Shown piece after piece: positions 1-11,326 of a DNA stretch of 64,000 nucleotides. The notes under the pieces were generated by a model that worked only from the letters and a program-made list of their open reading frames with translations, was not told the origin of the DNA and did no database searches. Origin of the DNA: Neisseria meningitidis (GTDB lineage: Bacteria; Pseudomonadota; Gammaproteobacteria; Burkholderiales; Neisseriaceae); NCBI GenBank assembly GCA_923184405.1, contig OV299793.1:1362733-1426732 (forward strand), given 5' to 3'. The position numbers were made by a program, and so were the translations under genes. Numbering within the stretch: position 1 is the first letter of the stretch; the number at the start of each line of letters is the position of its first letter.

Positions 1-260
1 GTTACTTCGTTCGATTTACACATTGCTGGTGGGAGATCGAGACCCCCTGACGCGGCGAATCTATCGATGACTGAAACCCCGAGATTCTAGATTCCACTTT
101 CGTGGGAATGTACGTCGTGCAGGTTTTACGTATGCCCATAAATTCAACATTCCCGCACACCAGGGAATCCAGACCACATCACGCGGCGGGAATCTATCGG
201 AAATGACTGAAACCCCGAGATTCTAGATTCCCACTTTCGTGGGAATGACGGTTCTGTTGC
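1..260. repeat. dRS3/NIME-type neisserial repeats
   Basis: Repeat-rich stretch with ATTCCC-N8-GGGAAT-like units (for example around 150-170) joined by the usual spacer words 'gattctagattcc' and 'ttcgtgggaatg'. The same words recur at 6.5-7.1, 26.3-28.3 and 34.5-35.6 kb. No gene is visible here. Confidence 0.8.
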
Positions 261-445
261 TTAGGGTAGGATTTGGCAGGATTGGCGGACTGAAGCCCAC
301 TCTACAGCCCCGCCCTACAATACGCCTTGCGAATCTGTCCACGCCCGCCCTTGTATGTCTCAAATGGGTTAAACTACGCACTTCCCGACTTCCCGTTTCG
401 GGCAGGGGTGCAGGTTCGATTTATCTTTCAATAAAACAAGGAAAC

Positions 446-902
446 ATGCAGCACGAAGAGAGACAACCACCAACGCCCTCAAGGCGAACTGCTCCTGCGT
501 ACCGTCGCTATGCGCGCGCGATACCAATCCCAACCAAGACATTTTTCGGCGGCTGGATTATGTCGCAGATGGATTTGGGCGGCGGCATAATGGCAGCGGA
601 AATCGCACAAGGACGCATCGTTACAAATCGCCATTCAGGAAATAAACTTCATCAGCCAACACGTCAACGTCAGCAACGTCGTCTGCTGCTACGAATATTT
701 GCGTCCGCGTGGGCAATACTTCCCTCCGGCAAAGTCGAAATGCGGGTGAAAGCGATGAACGATTGCGTTACCGAGACCGCCACCTCGTAACCGAAGCCGC
801 GTGTTCACTTATGTCGCCATCGATGCAAGGCAATCCGCGCCCGATTCGAAAGAAGCAACCATGTTGGCGGGCTTATTGCCTACTCCGTAAAAATGCCCGT
901 AA
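446..902 (+). CDS. yciA: acyl-CoA thioesterase, YciA family (frameshifted)
   Basis: Hot-dog fold acyl-CoA thioester hydrolase, a cytosolic enzyme that releases free CoA from acyl-CoAs. The start at 446 follows AAGGAA. After one early frameshift the conserved FGGWIMSQMDLGGG helix, with its active-site Asp, is read near 545-590, followed by AAEIAQGRIVT and later NDCVTETRHLVTEA and FTYVAID pieces in changing frames. The joined length of about 150 residues fits the family. The end at the TAA at 900-902, just before an uptake-sequence terminator, is inferred. At least three indels are present. They are more likely sequence errors than decay, because the conserved blocks survive in order. Confidence 0.7.
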
Positions 903-938
903 AAATGCCGTCTGAAACTGTCTTCAGACGGCATTCCG
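901..938. terminator. inverted DNA-uptake-sequence terminator
   Basis: ATGCCGTCTGAA and TTCAGACGGCAT form a hairpin between the convergent yciA and dehydrogenase genes, so it can serve both strands. Confidence 0.85.
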
Positions 939-987
939 CATCATTGAACCAAGATCTGATGCGGGAAAACAGCGACATACTCTACTT

Positions 988-1760
988 TCAAAATCTTAAC
1001 ACTTCCGGCACGGCGCAGGACACTTTCATTCCTGCAAAAGTCTGCGCCACGGGCATAATTTCAATCGTGTTCACATTCATATGCGCTAAGTAGCTGGTAC
1101 AGCCACAATGCGGTTTCCGCAATATCTTCGGGGCGGATAAATTCCACACCCTCATACACGCCTGCTGCCTTCTCGTCATCGCCTTTGAAGCGCACGTTGG
1201 AAAACTCCGTATTGCCGCACAAAACCGGCTCGATATTGGTAACGCGGATGTTCTTATCCGCCAACTCCGCGCGCAAATTCAGGCTGAACTGGCGCACAAA
1301 CGCCTTGGTCGCCCTGTAAACGTTGCTGCAAACATAAGCATAATTGCCTGCAATCGAAGCCAAATTCATCACATAACCACCGCCACGAGCCACCATATGC
1401 GCCAAAATCCTGCGCGTAAGGAACGTCAAACCCAAGACATTGGTTTGAAGCATTTGTTTCCCAGATCTTCAAAATCCGCCTTGACCGCCGTGTCCAGACC
1501 CAAAACCAGCCCGGCATTGTTGATGAGGCTGTCAGATGTCGGAAAATTCATCGGGGATACCGTTTAAGGCGTTTTCCACCGACTCGCGGCGCGACACGTC
1601 CATTTCCAAAGGGTAAAACAAAGTGCCCAATGAAACCGCCAAGGCCTGAAGCCTGTCCGCACGGCAGCGCCGCACCGATAACGCGGTATAACGCACCGAC
1701 AAACGCGCGGCACATCGCTTCGCCGAATCCTGCCGAAACGCCAGTAATTAAAACAGCCAT
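988..1760 (-). CDS. short-chain dehydrogenase/reductase, YdfG-like (frameshifted)
   Basis: NAD(P)-dependent classical SDR. The start at 1760 gives MAVLITGVSAGFGEAM, which carries the TGxxxGxG Rossmann motif. Downstream, in other frames, are the NNAG-like region, LASIAGNYAYV, and the active-site Y-x-x-x-K within VYRATKAFVRQFS near 1290-1310. The C-terminal block HMNVNTIEIMPVAQTFAGM near 1020-1075 resembles the tail of YdfG 3-hydroxy acid dehydrogenases. The total of about 250 residues is normal for SDRs. Three or more frameshifts split it. Substrate specificity is inferred only from the tail. Confidence 0.75.
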
Positions 1761-1882
1761 TGTTTTTCCTTTCTTTCTCGCTTTCCCAAACCTGATATTC
1801 AGGTATCATAATACCTTTCAGACGGCATCGCGCCCACTGGAAATGACTATCAACCATACCACCACGACAGGACACATTCAAT

Positions 1883-2341
1883 ATGAAAACCCAAATACAG
1901 CCTTGCTGCTGCCGCCATCACACTGCTCCTTTCCGCCTGCGGAGGCAGCGGAATAACGTCCCAACCCAAGGCGAAATTTCCGAAAACCGCACCGCCGCGT
2001 TCAAATCTATGATGCCCGACTTCTCGCGTATGGGCAAAATGGTCAAAGGCGAAGAACCTTACGATGTCGAAAAATTCAAACAGGCGGCAGCGGCGTTTGC
2101 CGACAGCAGCAAAAAACCGTTTACGCTTTTTGAGTCCGACCCGCAAGGCAACGGGCGCGCACTGCCCGCCGTTTGGTCGGATGGTGCAAAATTTGAAGCC
2201 GAAAAAACAAAATTCGCCGCCACCGTCGAAAAACTCAGCGCCGCAGCTCAAGCCGGCAAACTGGACGAAATCAAAGCCGCCTACGGCGAAATAGGCGCAA
2301 ACTGCAAATCCTGCCATGACAGCTTCCGCGCGCCCGAATAA
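1883..2341 (+). CDS. cytochrome c' lipoprotein (two compensating frameshifts)
   Basis: Periplasmic mono-haem cytochrome c', a four-helix bundle associated in neisseriae with protection against nitric oxide. The haem site CKSCH lies near the C-terminus (CKSCHDSFRAPE), as in the family. The mature part FKSMMPDFSRMGKMVKGE to the end is in one frame. The N-terminus is displaced: the +1 frame reads a clear lipoprotein signal, LAAAAITLLLSACGG, with lipobox LSAC, so one indel follows the start codon and another falls near 1950. The gene ends just before an inverted uptake-sequence terminator. No other gene shares the unit. Confidence 0.85.
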   Translation: MKTQIQPCCCRHHTAPFRLRRQRNNVPTQGEISENRTAAFKSMMPDFSRMGKMVKGEEPYDVEKFKQAAAAFADSSKKPFTLFESDPQGNGRALPAVWSDGAKFEAEKTKFAATVEKLSAAAQAGKLDEIKAAYGEIGANCKSCHDSFRAPE

Positions 2342-2357
2342 CATCCAAAACAAAACA

Positions 2358-2384
2358 ATGCCGTCTGAAGACTTCAGACGGCAT
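2358..2384. terminator. inverted DUS terminator
   Basis: ATGCCGTCTGAA-GAC-TTCAGACGGCAT hairpin directly after the cytochrome c' stop. Confidence 0.85.
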
Positions 2385-2504
2385 TTTCTTTGCCATTTCA
2401 GCAAACGCAAAGCAATCAAAAATTATCGTCAATCCAAATAAAAACGCAATATCCTAATTTTTACCTCACTCACTCCGCCATTTCTATTTTGATTTGCTAT
2501 GCGA

Positions 2505-3649
2505 TTAATTTTTATCGTCAAATGTCAAAATCAGGATGCCGGATTGGTTAAACAGGACATACATAAGCTTGAGCCAATAATCTTCCGGAAGGCAAGTGGT
2601 TTCAATGCGTAAACGTGCACATTGGGAAAATCCTTCATCGTCAACGCCGCACCGCTGAAAAGGTATAAATTTCATACCTCGTATGCGGGTTTTCTTAATT
2701 TCGCGCAAAATATAGTCTTCGATGACATAGGGCGAATTTAATGTGGTTACGCCGGAAAGCCCGTAGGTTTGGCAGGGGTGCGGCGCGACATATTGTATGT
2801 TGAAATCTTTTGCCGCCTTTTACGAAATTTCCTTCATCTCCTTGTCAGGTGAACCCAAAAGTATCCGCACCGTGCCACCCGTTTCGTCCCCCGTCTTCAG
2901 TTCGGACGCATCGAACAGCGGCAGGTAAGTCATCTTGCGGCGGCCGTCGTCCATAATGTTTTCAAACCCTTGAATATCGTGTAATGCTCGTCGGAAGCAT
3001 TGCGGGTTTTAGCGATGCTCCAATCTCCAATCATCATCCGGGCAAAATTCCGCTTGATCGTCCCGTTTACAGAAAACTCATCGGCCAAATAGCTGCTGCT
3101 TTGAATTAAATTGACCATCCCGTCGTCAAAGGTTTTGATTTCCGCATCCGGGTAAGTGCTCAAAAGGCGGCAATGCTGACTTTTCCAAACTTGCCAAATA
3201 AATCCGCTTGACCTGCGGCAGCACGCATAGGCTTCACCTTCAGCTCCTCCATCGTCGGAATGAAATTAAACCATCTGTTCAAACCGTACGGCAGGTGGAA
3301 AAAATAGGCACACTCCGCCTTATCCTTTATCTGATTGAAATAATAATAATATTGTGCATACCTATTCTTCAGACATCTGCTCCACATAAAACCGCTCCCC
3401 CGGATACTGCGACAGTAATCCTTTCGCCACGCTTCATCTGCAATATGGTATAGCAGAAAATCAGATTAAAGGGTTACCCATCTTCATTGAAGAGTTTGTA
3501 CTTCAGCAGGAAACCGCATTCCTTTCCCCCTAAGTTACCCGGTCAAATGTATAAAATATCCCGAAACAAAAAACAATCAAACACAACACGGTCAAACAAG
3601 CCTTTTTCAAGCCCATATCCCTAAAACTCCATTCCAACAAATTGAACAT
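2505..3649 (-). pseudogene. hypothetical membrane-anchored protein, several frames
   Basis: I do not recognise this family. Reading from 3649, the frame begins [16 protein letters not shown] and runs into one hydrophobic segment ([18 protein letters not shown]), consistent with a signal anchor. It then hits a stop near 3537. Further segments in other frames cover 3387-3160, 3163-2930 ([18 protein letters not shown]) and 2708-2505 and appear to continue one protein of roughly 350-380 residues. At least four breaks are needed. Real decay and sequence error cannot be told apart here. Neighbouring genes do not suggest a role. Confidence 0.45.
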
Positions 3650-3716
3650 ACGCCCGAGTGTCCCGGGACGGAAAAATGCGGAATTTTAGCACATATTCCG
3701 ACAGTTACCGAATATT

Positions 3717-3823
3717 ATAGTGGATTAAATTTAAATCAGGACAAGGCGACGAAGCCGCAGACAGTACAAGCAGTACGACAAGGCGAGGCAACGCTGTACT
3801 GGTTTAAATTTAAACCACTATAA
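3717..3823. repeat. Correia repeat-enclosed element, short form
   Basis: About 107 bp bounded by TATAGTGGATTAAATTTAAA and its inverse TTTAAATTTAAACCACTATA, with the internal GACAAGGCGACGAAGCCGCA word. It lies upstream of icd and could supply promoter or RNase III sites, as is known for these elements. Confidence 0.92.
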
Positions 3824-4043
3824 AATCAATTTCACCGAAAATATGCCGCCGCACATCAGGCACAGCACCTCCGACCGCCACCAAACGCGGGAAAACCATT
3901 TCCCACTACCTTTCACGCCGCCGCGTTCAAACACGCCAAGATCGAACAAAGCGCGAACAAAGCCGCCAAAATATGCCATAATAGCCACGCACATTCCCCG
4001 CGCAATGTGTTCCAAAAGAAAAAACCAACCTACAAGAGAATAA

Positions 4044-6264
<2,221 letters not shown>

Positions 6265-6278
6265 GCACAAAGGTAAAA

Positions 6279-6311
6279 ATGCCGTCTGAACATTCGTCGT
6301 TCAGACGGCAT
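6279..6311. terminator. inverted DUS terminator after icd
   Basis: ATGCCGTCTGAA and TTCAGACGGCAT are separated by a 9-base loop, 14 bases after the icd stop. Confidence 0.88.
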
Positions 6312-6352
6312 TAGTTATCCTATCTGCCTGATTATGATTAAACGCCGCACCC

Positions 6353-6503
6353 ATTGGATATAAAAAACCAGTACGTCGTTGCCTCGCCTCAGCTCAAAGA
6401 GAACGATTCTCTAAGGTGCTGAAGCACCAAGTGAATCGGTTCCGTACTATCTGTACTGTCTGCGGCTTCGTCGCCTTGTCCTGATTTTTGTTAATCCACT
6501 ATA
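6353..6503. repeat. Correia element, long form
   Basis: About 150 bp with the core words ACCAGTACG, AAAGAGAACGATTCTCTAAG, GTGCTGAAGCACCAAG and the right end TTGTTAATCCACTATA. The left terminal repeat is degraded. Confidence 0.85.
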
Positions 6504-6519
6504 AAGACCGTTGGGCATC

Positions 6520-7090
6520 TGCAGCCGTCATTCCCGCGCAGGCGGGAATCTAGTCTGTTCAGCTTTCAGTTATTTTCGATAAATGCCTGTAGCTATTCAT
6601 TTCTAGATTCCCACTTTCGTGGGAATGACGGATTACAGGTTTCTGATTTTGGTTTTCTGTCCTTGTGGGAATGACGGGATGTAGGTTCGTAGGAATGACG
6701 TGGTGCAGGTTTCCGTGCGGATGGATTCGTCATTCCCACGCAGGTGGGAAACAAAACCTTAAAACAGCAGCAATATTCCAAAGATTATCTGAGTGTCCGA
6801 GTTTCTAAATTCCCACTTTCGTGGGAATGACGGTTCAGCTTCTACGGTTACTGTCAGGTTTCGGTTATGTTGTAACTTCGGGAAACTGACGAATCGTCAT
6901 TCCCGCGCAGGCGGGAATCTGGAATTTCAATGCCTCAAGAATTTATCGGCAAAAACCAAAACCCTTCTGACGTCATTCCCACGAAAGTGGGAATCTAGAA
7001 ATGAAAAGCAGCAGGAATTTATCGGAAATAACGCGAAACTGAACAGACTGGATTCCCGCTTTTGCGGGAATGACGGCGACAAAATTGCTG
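6520..7090. repeat. dRS3/NIME repeat cluster
   Basis: Alternating GTCATTCCC-GCGCAGGC-GGGAATCTAG and ATTCCC-ACTTTCGT-GGGAATGACG units with spacer families between. The open frames across it are by-products of the repeat and are not genes. Confidence 0.85.
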
Positions 7091-7091
7091 T

Positions 7092-7246
7092 TATAGTGGA
7101 TGAACATAAACCAGAACGACGTTGCCTCGCATCAGTCCAAAGAGAACGATTATCTAAGGTGCTGAAGCACCAAGTGAATCGGTTCCGTACAATCTGTACA
7201 GTCCGCGGATTCAACGTCTTGTCCTGAATCCAGGTAAGCCACTTTA
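7092..7246. repeat. Correia element, long form, diverged
   Basis: Starts TATAGTGGATGAACATAAACC and contains AGAGAACGATTATCTAAGG and GCTGAAGCACCAAGTGAATC. The right end is degraded (GTAAGCCACTTTAT). Confidence 0.8.
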
Positions 7247-7249
7247 TCG

Positions 7250-8690
7250 AGATAGCCAAACGAAACTGCGACAGTCGCCGTTCCGCCTATGGCGCAAAGG
7301 AGAATCGAGTCGCAACAGCCACTACGGAATCAGGCTCAAACTATCGAATACCATAATCCCCACAAAGTCGAGAACTATGCATAATAAACCAATATCCCCT
7401 AAATCCGTCATCAAGACATTTGGCAATGTAAACATGACCACAAACAACACGAAAATATCCGATACAATGAAAACCAAACACATCGAACGTTTCCCGCCAA
7501 AGAAGTCACACCAGCACATTGAGCGATTGCCGATATACAACACCTCAATCAGGAACAAACCCGCAAGCCATTAGCAAACACCGAGAACGTACCGCAGCCG
7601 CCTGTGTCAATGTTCAGAGGCGGCCGGCTCGGACAATAACACAACAAGTACGATACGGAACTCGAGACACAGCATCCTTAATCGATATCGATGACAACAA
7701 ATACTGTCGCATCGACGAACTGATCAAACTCGAATACAACCCTATATCCCGCTAACCCAACTGGCTGACCAAAGACGACACCGCGTCCGCTATTTCGGAA
7801 CGATTACCTGCCAAGTCGACCGAATTGGCTCGAACGACGAGACAAGATCTGCAGAATCATTAACGCCAACACCATTGAAAGGCTCGCAGAAAATAGCGTC
7901 AAGCCATCGTCGTTGACGAACCATTACAAACCTGCTGCGCAAACAGCGCCGGCTAAGGGCATCGATGCAAGGAGGCCAAGATCAACGGCCAATACACACT
8001 AGGGTAAGGACAACGTCCCCGACAGATAAGGAAAACGGCATCGCAAACTGCACATTACAAAGACTTGCCCATCAGTACAGAACAAATATCGCATCCGCAC
8101 CAAAACATAGCCGAAAAGTCAGAGCATCTACGACGCAAAGTCCCAACGACATGTGCGCTGGCTGCCAACAACGTCCTGCGAACGTGCTGCTGATGCAGAA
8201 CCACAGGCATGGAGGATAACATACAGCCACCGTTCACTAAGGGTACATCGACAGACATGCATTATCGCGCTTGTGCCGTAGTTACCGTTAGAACAAGGCC
8301 GTGCAGGGCTACGGCGTAGCAAAGACATTTCCCGCGTTTTGACCCGCGAAAGAGTAGCATTCGCCGCTGATCAGACGACCCAAAATGAACTTCGCGTGCT
8401 GAACATAGTGAGTTCACATAGGCCATCAGTAGGCAATGTGTTTCAACCTTTTGAAAGCAGCCATCATGCTAAGTGCACACGATGTCACCAAAAGACAAAC
8501 CGGATGCCTGATTATCAGGTATCCCGGGAGGATTAAGAAATTATTGAGGTAAGATGAGGAGGTATTTGGGGCGGAAATAGCTGAAAACCTGTGTTTGGGT
8601 TTCAGCTGTCGGGAAGAAAAGGAATTTTGCAAAGGTATCAACTTGAACAAATACGAACCGCCCTGATTCAGCACGGTTATGTTATGAGGC
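7250..8690 (+). mobile_element. IS1106-like (IS5 family) element, heavily degraded
   Basis: No intact frame remains, but shifted-frame translation follows the IS1106-type transposase from N- to C-terminus: KHIERFP near 7478, CRIDELIKLEYNPISR then NWLTKDDT near 7709-7785, RQAIVVDE near 7900, a glycine/KING region near 7975, and MCFNLLKAA near 8438-8460, where the family has MCLNLLKAANRL. The non-coding tail around 8580-8650 (GGTATTTGGGGCGGA, AACCTGTGTTTGGGTTTC, GAAAAGGAATTTTGCAAAG) also matches the element as I remember it. Whether this is a true fossil or noisy consensus of a multi-copy IS is unresolved. The window has other noisy multi-copy stretches, which favours noise. Confidence 0.65.
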
Positions 8691-8909
8691 CGAAACACTA
8701 CGATTCTACTAAACAGTACTGCATTGATTCAAGTATATGTATGTCCTATGAAAAATTAATTGACACATAAAAATAGCCTTACTACAAAAATCTAAGAGTA
8801 ACTATGGCATTACACTATTAGATGAATTCCGTCTGACGTGTTATCTGACGGCAAGACCCAAGCAGCCGGGAAAAAGCTAAGATGCACCGAAAACTGACGT
8901 GGAGCAGCG

Positions 8910-9041
8910 ATGCAAAGCCAAAATACACGCCCCGTCAAAATCGAGCTTAAAGGCGAAGCAGGCAAACGCGTACTGCTTGCCGCCGCCCGCTGCATTGCCA
9001 AAACCCATCTAAAAGCCGTCAAGGCACTTGCCGACAAATGA
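8910..9041 (+). CDS. small antitoxin paired with Doc toxin
   Basis: A 43-residue basic peptide (MQSQNTRPVKIELKGEAGKR...ALADK) whose stop codon overlaps the toxin start as ATGA at 9038-9041, the typical translational coupling of antitoxin-toxin pairs. It is shorter than Phd-type antitoxins (about 70-80 residues), and I cannot assign a family from sequence. The start at 8910 follows GGAG at 8901-8904. It would neutralise the Doc-like product and autoregulate the pair. That role is inferred only from position. Confidence 0.6.
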   Translation: MQSQNTRPVKIELKGEAGKRVLLAAARCIAKTHLKAVKALADK

Positions 9042-9402
9042 TAGACGGCGAACTGGTCGCGCTTATCCATCAAACCGTATTGGCGGATGAAGCGAGTTTG
9101 AAAGAACAGGCGGATATGGCATGCTTGGACGGCGCATTGTCGCTGATTGCCAACTGGCGGCACTATACAACTGAGGACATCTACGAAATCGCCGCCCTCT
9201 ATGCACAAGACATAGCAGTAGCCCACGCCTTTACCGACGGCAACAAACGCACAGCGCTTTTAACAATGTTGACCTCTCTGGATTTGCAGTGCATAAACAT
9301 TGCAACTGACCAAGGGCTTGACGACTTGATTGTCAGTTTGTCGGCGGAGAAACCGAGTTCAAACAGCTCGCCGAAACCCTGCATAAACTGGATAAGGAAT
9401 AG
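9038..9402 (+). CDS. doc: Doc-like Fic-fold toxin (C-terminal frameshift)
   Basis: Fic/Doc superfamily. Doc toxins phosphorylate EF-Tu and halt translation. The Fic signature is visible as HAFTDGNKRTALLTML (HxFxDGNKRTA) near 9219-9265, with the catalytic His and the phosphate-binding loop intact. The N-terminal helices LIHQTVLADE and LDGALSLIANWRHY fit Doc. Length is about 120 residues. A one-base indel near 9340 moves the tail to the frame reading ETEFKQLAETLHKLDKE, ending at the TAG at 9402. The coupled antitoxin is upstream and an inverted DUS terminator follows. It lies in the prophage-derived island, where it may stabilise the DNA. Confidence 0.82.
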
Positions 9403-9417
9403 GCATATACGACAACA

Positions 9418-9443
9418 ATGCCGTCTGAAATTCAGACGGCATG
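9418..9443. terminator. inverted DUS terminator after doc
   Basis: ATGCCGTCTGAAATTCAGACGGCAT: two complete uptake sequences almost abutting, with a T-rich stretch after. Confidence 0.85.
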
Positions 9444-9691
9444 TTTATTGAAAAGCTTTTCTTCAACCGCTTTACACAAAGGCGGTTTTTTTATGCCATC
9501 TGAAAGCCCTACAGACGGCATTGGTTTACACGGCAGGAGTCGCCCCGCCTTTAAGCAGGAGAGGATATCAGGATCCCTGATTTTTAAATCACCCCTTGAA
9601 AGAACGGGCGCACGGCATTAATATGCAGATATCGACAAGCAAGATTACATCCATTAAGGAAATACGATGAAATACAAAAAGGAGCGTTTTA

Positions 9692-10331
9692 ATGGCTGGT
9701 AAGGTGCGGAAACAAATAAAACAAGGAGGTTGGTTGTCAGTAATTGCCCTAACCTCATAGATTGTATCTGTATTCACTTTATTTTACATATTCAGGCACA
9801 GCGTACCGTTTAACCTAGGAGGGACGGCCAAATGGCTGATGTTTTGACAACAGACCGTTGTTTCAGTAACCGCCGTCATTGCACTGGGGACAATATTCAT
9901 CAATAAGAAAACTTCAAAGCAAAAGGCGACATTAGATGTTATTTTGAATGATTACCAAGATGCACAATTTGTAGAAGCCGACAATCATATTTCGCCTTAT
10001 ATCCGCGGCACGGCAGTTGACGACAACAACGCGCGGATCGACCTGTATGAAATTTATCAAAATAAGGGCGGACAATGAGAAAAAGAGAGACGGCATTTAC
10101 TGCCCGTAATCAATCAGCTCATGTTTGATGCGTGCGCAATCAACTCAGGAGTATTGGATGAGGATTTGTTTAAACGGCTGCATTCCAACCAACTTCATAA
10201 AATTGTGGAATGCAGTTTCGCCTCTTGTTATGAAAATACGCGAAGAAGAACGCAAAGACACAATATTTAGAGAGTTGGAAATTTTGGTTGCATTATGGAA
10301 GGCAAATTCCCTAAAGGCATCTGATTTGTGA
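9692..10331 (+). pseudogene. DUF4760-like membrane protein, broken
   Basis: The start at 9692 follows AAGGAG and reads MAGKVRKQIKQGGWLSVIALT. Two in-frame stops (TAG near 9758, TGA near 9845) interrupt hydrophobic segments (IVSVFTLFYIF; TVVSVTAVIALGTIFI). The soluble part KKTSKQKATLDVILNDYQDA then follows, and after an indel near 10075 a C-terminal part ends NSLKASDL at 10331. Two N-terminal membrane helices followed by a KxxxxLDxIL-type segment resemble DUF4760 proteins often carried by phages. The family name is from memory and moderate in certainty. Stops as well as indels suggest real decay or poor sequence. Confidence 0.5.
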
Positions 10332-10574
10332 ATAAACAGTCAAAACTGTTCTGAAATATGGGCAGCCACGCAATCGTCGAAATACGCCAAAGCAGCCTTA
10401 TAAAGTGATTTTTTGAACATAATTTTCTCATTGCGGAGCATATGGCAATCAAACAGTTTTAGTTTACTTGGTTTTGTATCCCCAAACAACCGAAATCCGA
10501 CATCAAGCAATTAGAAAGCTTTTGCATCTTGAAAATGGATAACAAAATATTGCCTGAAGGCGCAAATACAGTAC

Positions 10575-10606
10575 AAAAGCCGTCCGAAACAGTTCGGACG
10601 GCTTTT
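10575..10606. terminator. terminator, variant uptake-sequence hairpin
   Basis: AAAAGCCGTCCGAA and TTCGGACGGCTTTT form a perfect 14-bp stem. The core is GCCGTCCGAA, one base off the standard uptake sequence, on both arms. Confidence 0.82.
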
Positions 10607-10689
10607 TACGTATTCTGCACAAGCATTTGAACAACTGAAATTTTATGGTAATATGTATCTACTTTGTAGATACAATAAAGGTGAAGATT

Positions 10690-10925
10690 ATGTTGCGTGT
10701 CCAAAAATGGGGAACTCGGCGGCCGTCCGACTGCCTGCCGACATGCTGAAACAATTGGATTTTAAAATCGGCGACGCTTTGGTAGCGGAAGTACATAACG
10801 GCGAACTCCGTGTGCGTACTGCCCGACGTTTCCGCTTGGCAGACTTGCTTGCCGAAATGGAAGAAACCCCGCCGCGCGTAGAAGGCTGGGAAATCTTGGA
10901 TGATGTCGGCAACGAGGTCGTCTGA
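10690..10925 (+). CDS. MazE/AbrB-type antitoxin (one-base deletion)
   Basis: Swapped-hairpin AbrB-fold antitoxin. ATG at 10690 follows AAGGTGA and reads MLRVQKWG. A one-base loss in the G run at 10709-10712 shifts to the frame NSAAVRLPADMLKQLDFKIGD, the classic MazE N-terminus. The C-terminal toxin-binding tail is acidic (LLAEMEETPPRVEGWEILDD). Restored length is about 78 residues. The stop lies one base before the toxin start. The frame's upstream ATG at 10653 is unlikely because it precedes the ribosome site and spoils the motif. The pair is expected to autorepress through the region at 10640-10680. Confidence 0.85.
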
Positions 10926-10926
10926 A

Positions 10927-11274
10927 ATGTATATTCCCGACAAAGGCGATATTTTCCATTTGAATTTCGACCCTTCCAGCGGCAAGGAAATCAAGGGCGG
11001 GCGGTTTGCGCTGGCTCTGTCTCCAAAAGCATTCAACCGCGCAACGGGATTGGTTTTCGCCTGCCCCATTTCACAGGGGAATGCAGCGGCTGCACGAAGC
11101 AGCGGCGTGATTTCAACCTTACTCGGTGCAGGAACGGAAACGCAGGGCAATGTCCACTGCCACCAGCTCAAATCTCCGGACTGGCAAATCCGCAAGGCTT
11201 CTTTTAAAGAAACTGTACCCGATTATGTATTGCACGATGTGCTGGCGCGCATCGGCGCCGTCTTATTCGATTAA
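10927..11274 (+). CDS. MazF/PemK-family endoribonuclease toxin
   Basis: Intact 115-residue toxin beginning MYIPDKGDIFHLNFDPSSGK. MazF/PemK toxins cleave mRNA at short sequence motifs. The conserved GDI-LNFDPSSGKE start, the GGRFALALSP strand and ACPISQG are all present, and the C-terminus LARIGAVLFD is complete. The start at 10927 is chosen over an upstream in-frame ATG because it directly follows the antitoxin stop. It is one of the few genes in the island without a frameshift, which suggests maintained function or a good-quality stretch. Confidence 0.9.
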   Translation: MYIPDKGDIFHLNFDPSSGKEIKGGRFALALSPKAFNRATGLVFACPISQGNAAAARSSGVISTLLGAGTETQGNVHCHQLKSPDWQIRKASFKETVPDYVLHDVLARIGAVLFD

Positions 11275-11287
11275 ATGCTGAAACCGC

Positions 11288-11316
11288 CCGAACCTGTAAT
11301 CTTTTCTTACAGGTTC
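11288..11316. terminator. terminator between mazEF and phage lysis genes
   Basis: CGAACCTGTAA-TCTTTTC-TTACAGGTTCG perfect 11-bp stem, between convergent genes. No uptake sequence is involved. Confidence 0.8.
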
Positions 11317-11326
11317 GGACAGTTGC

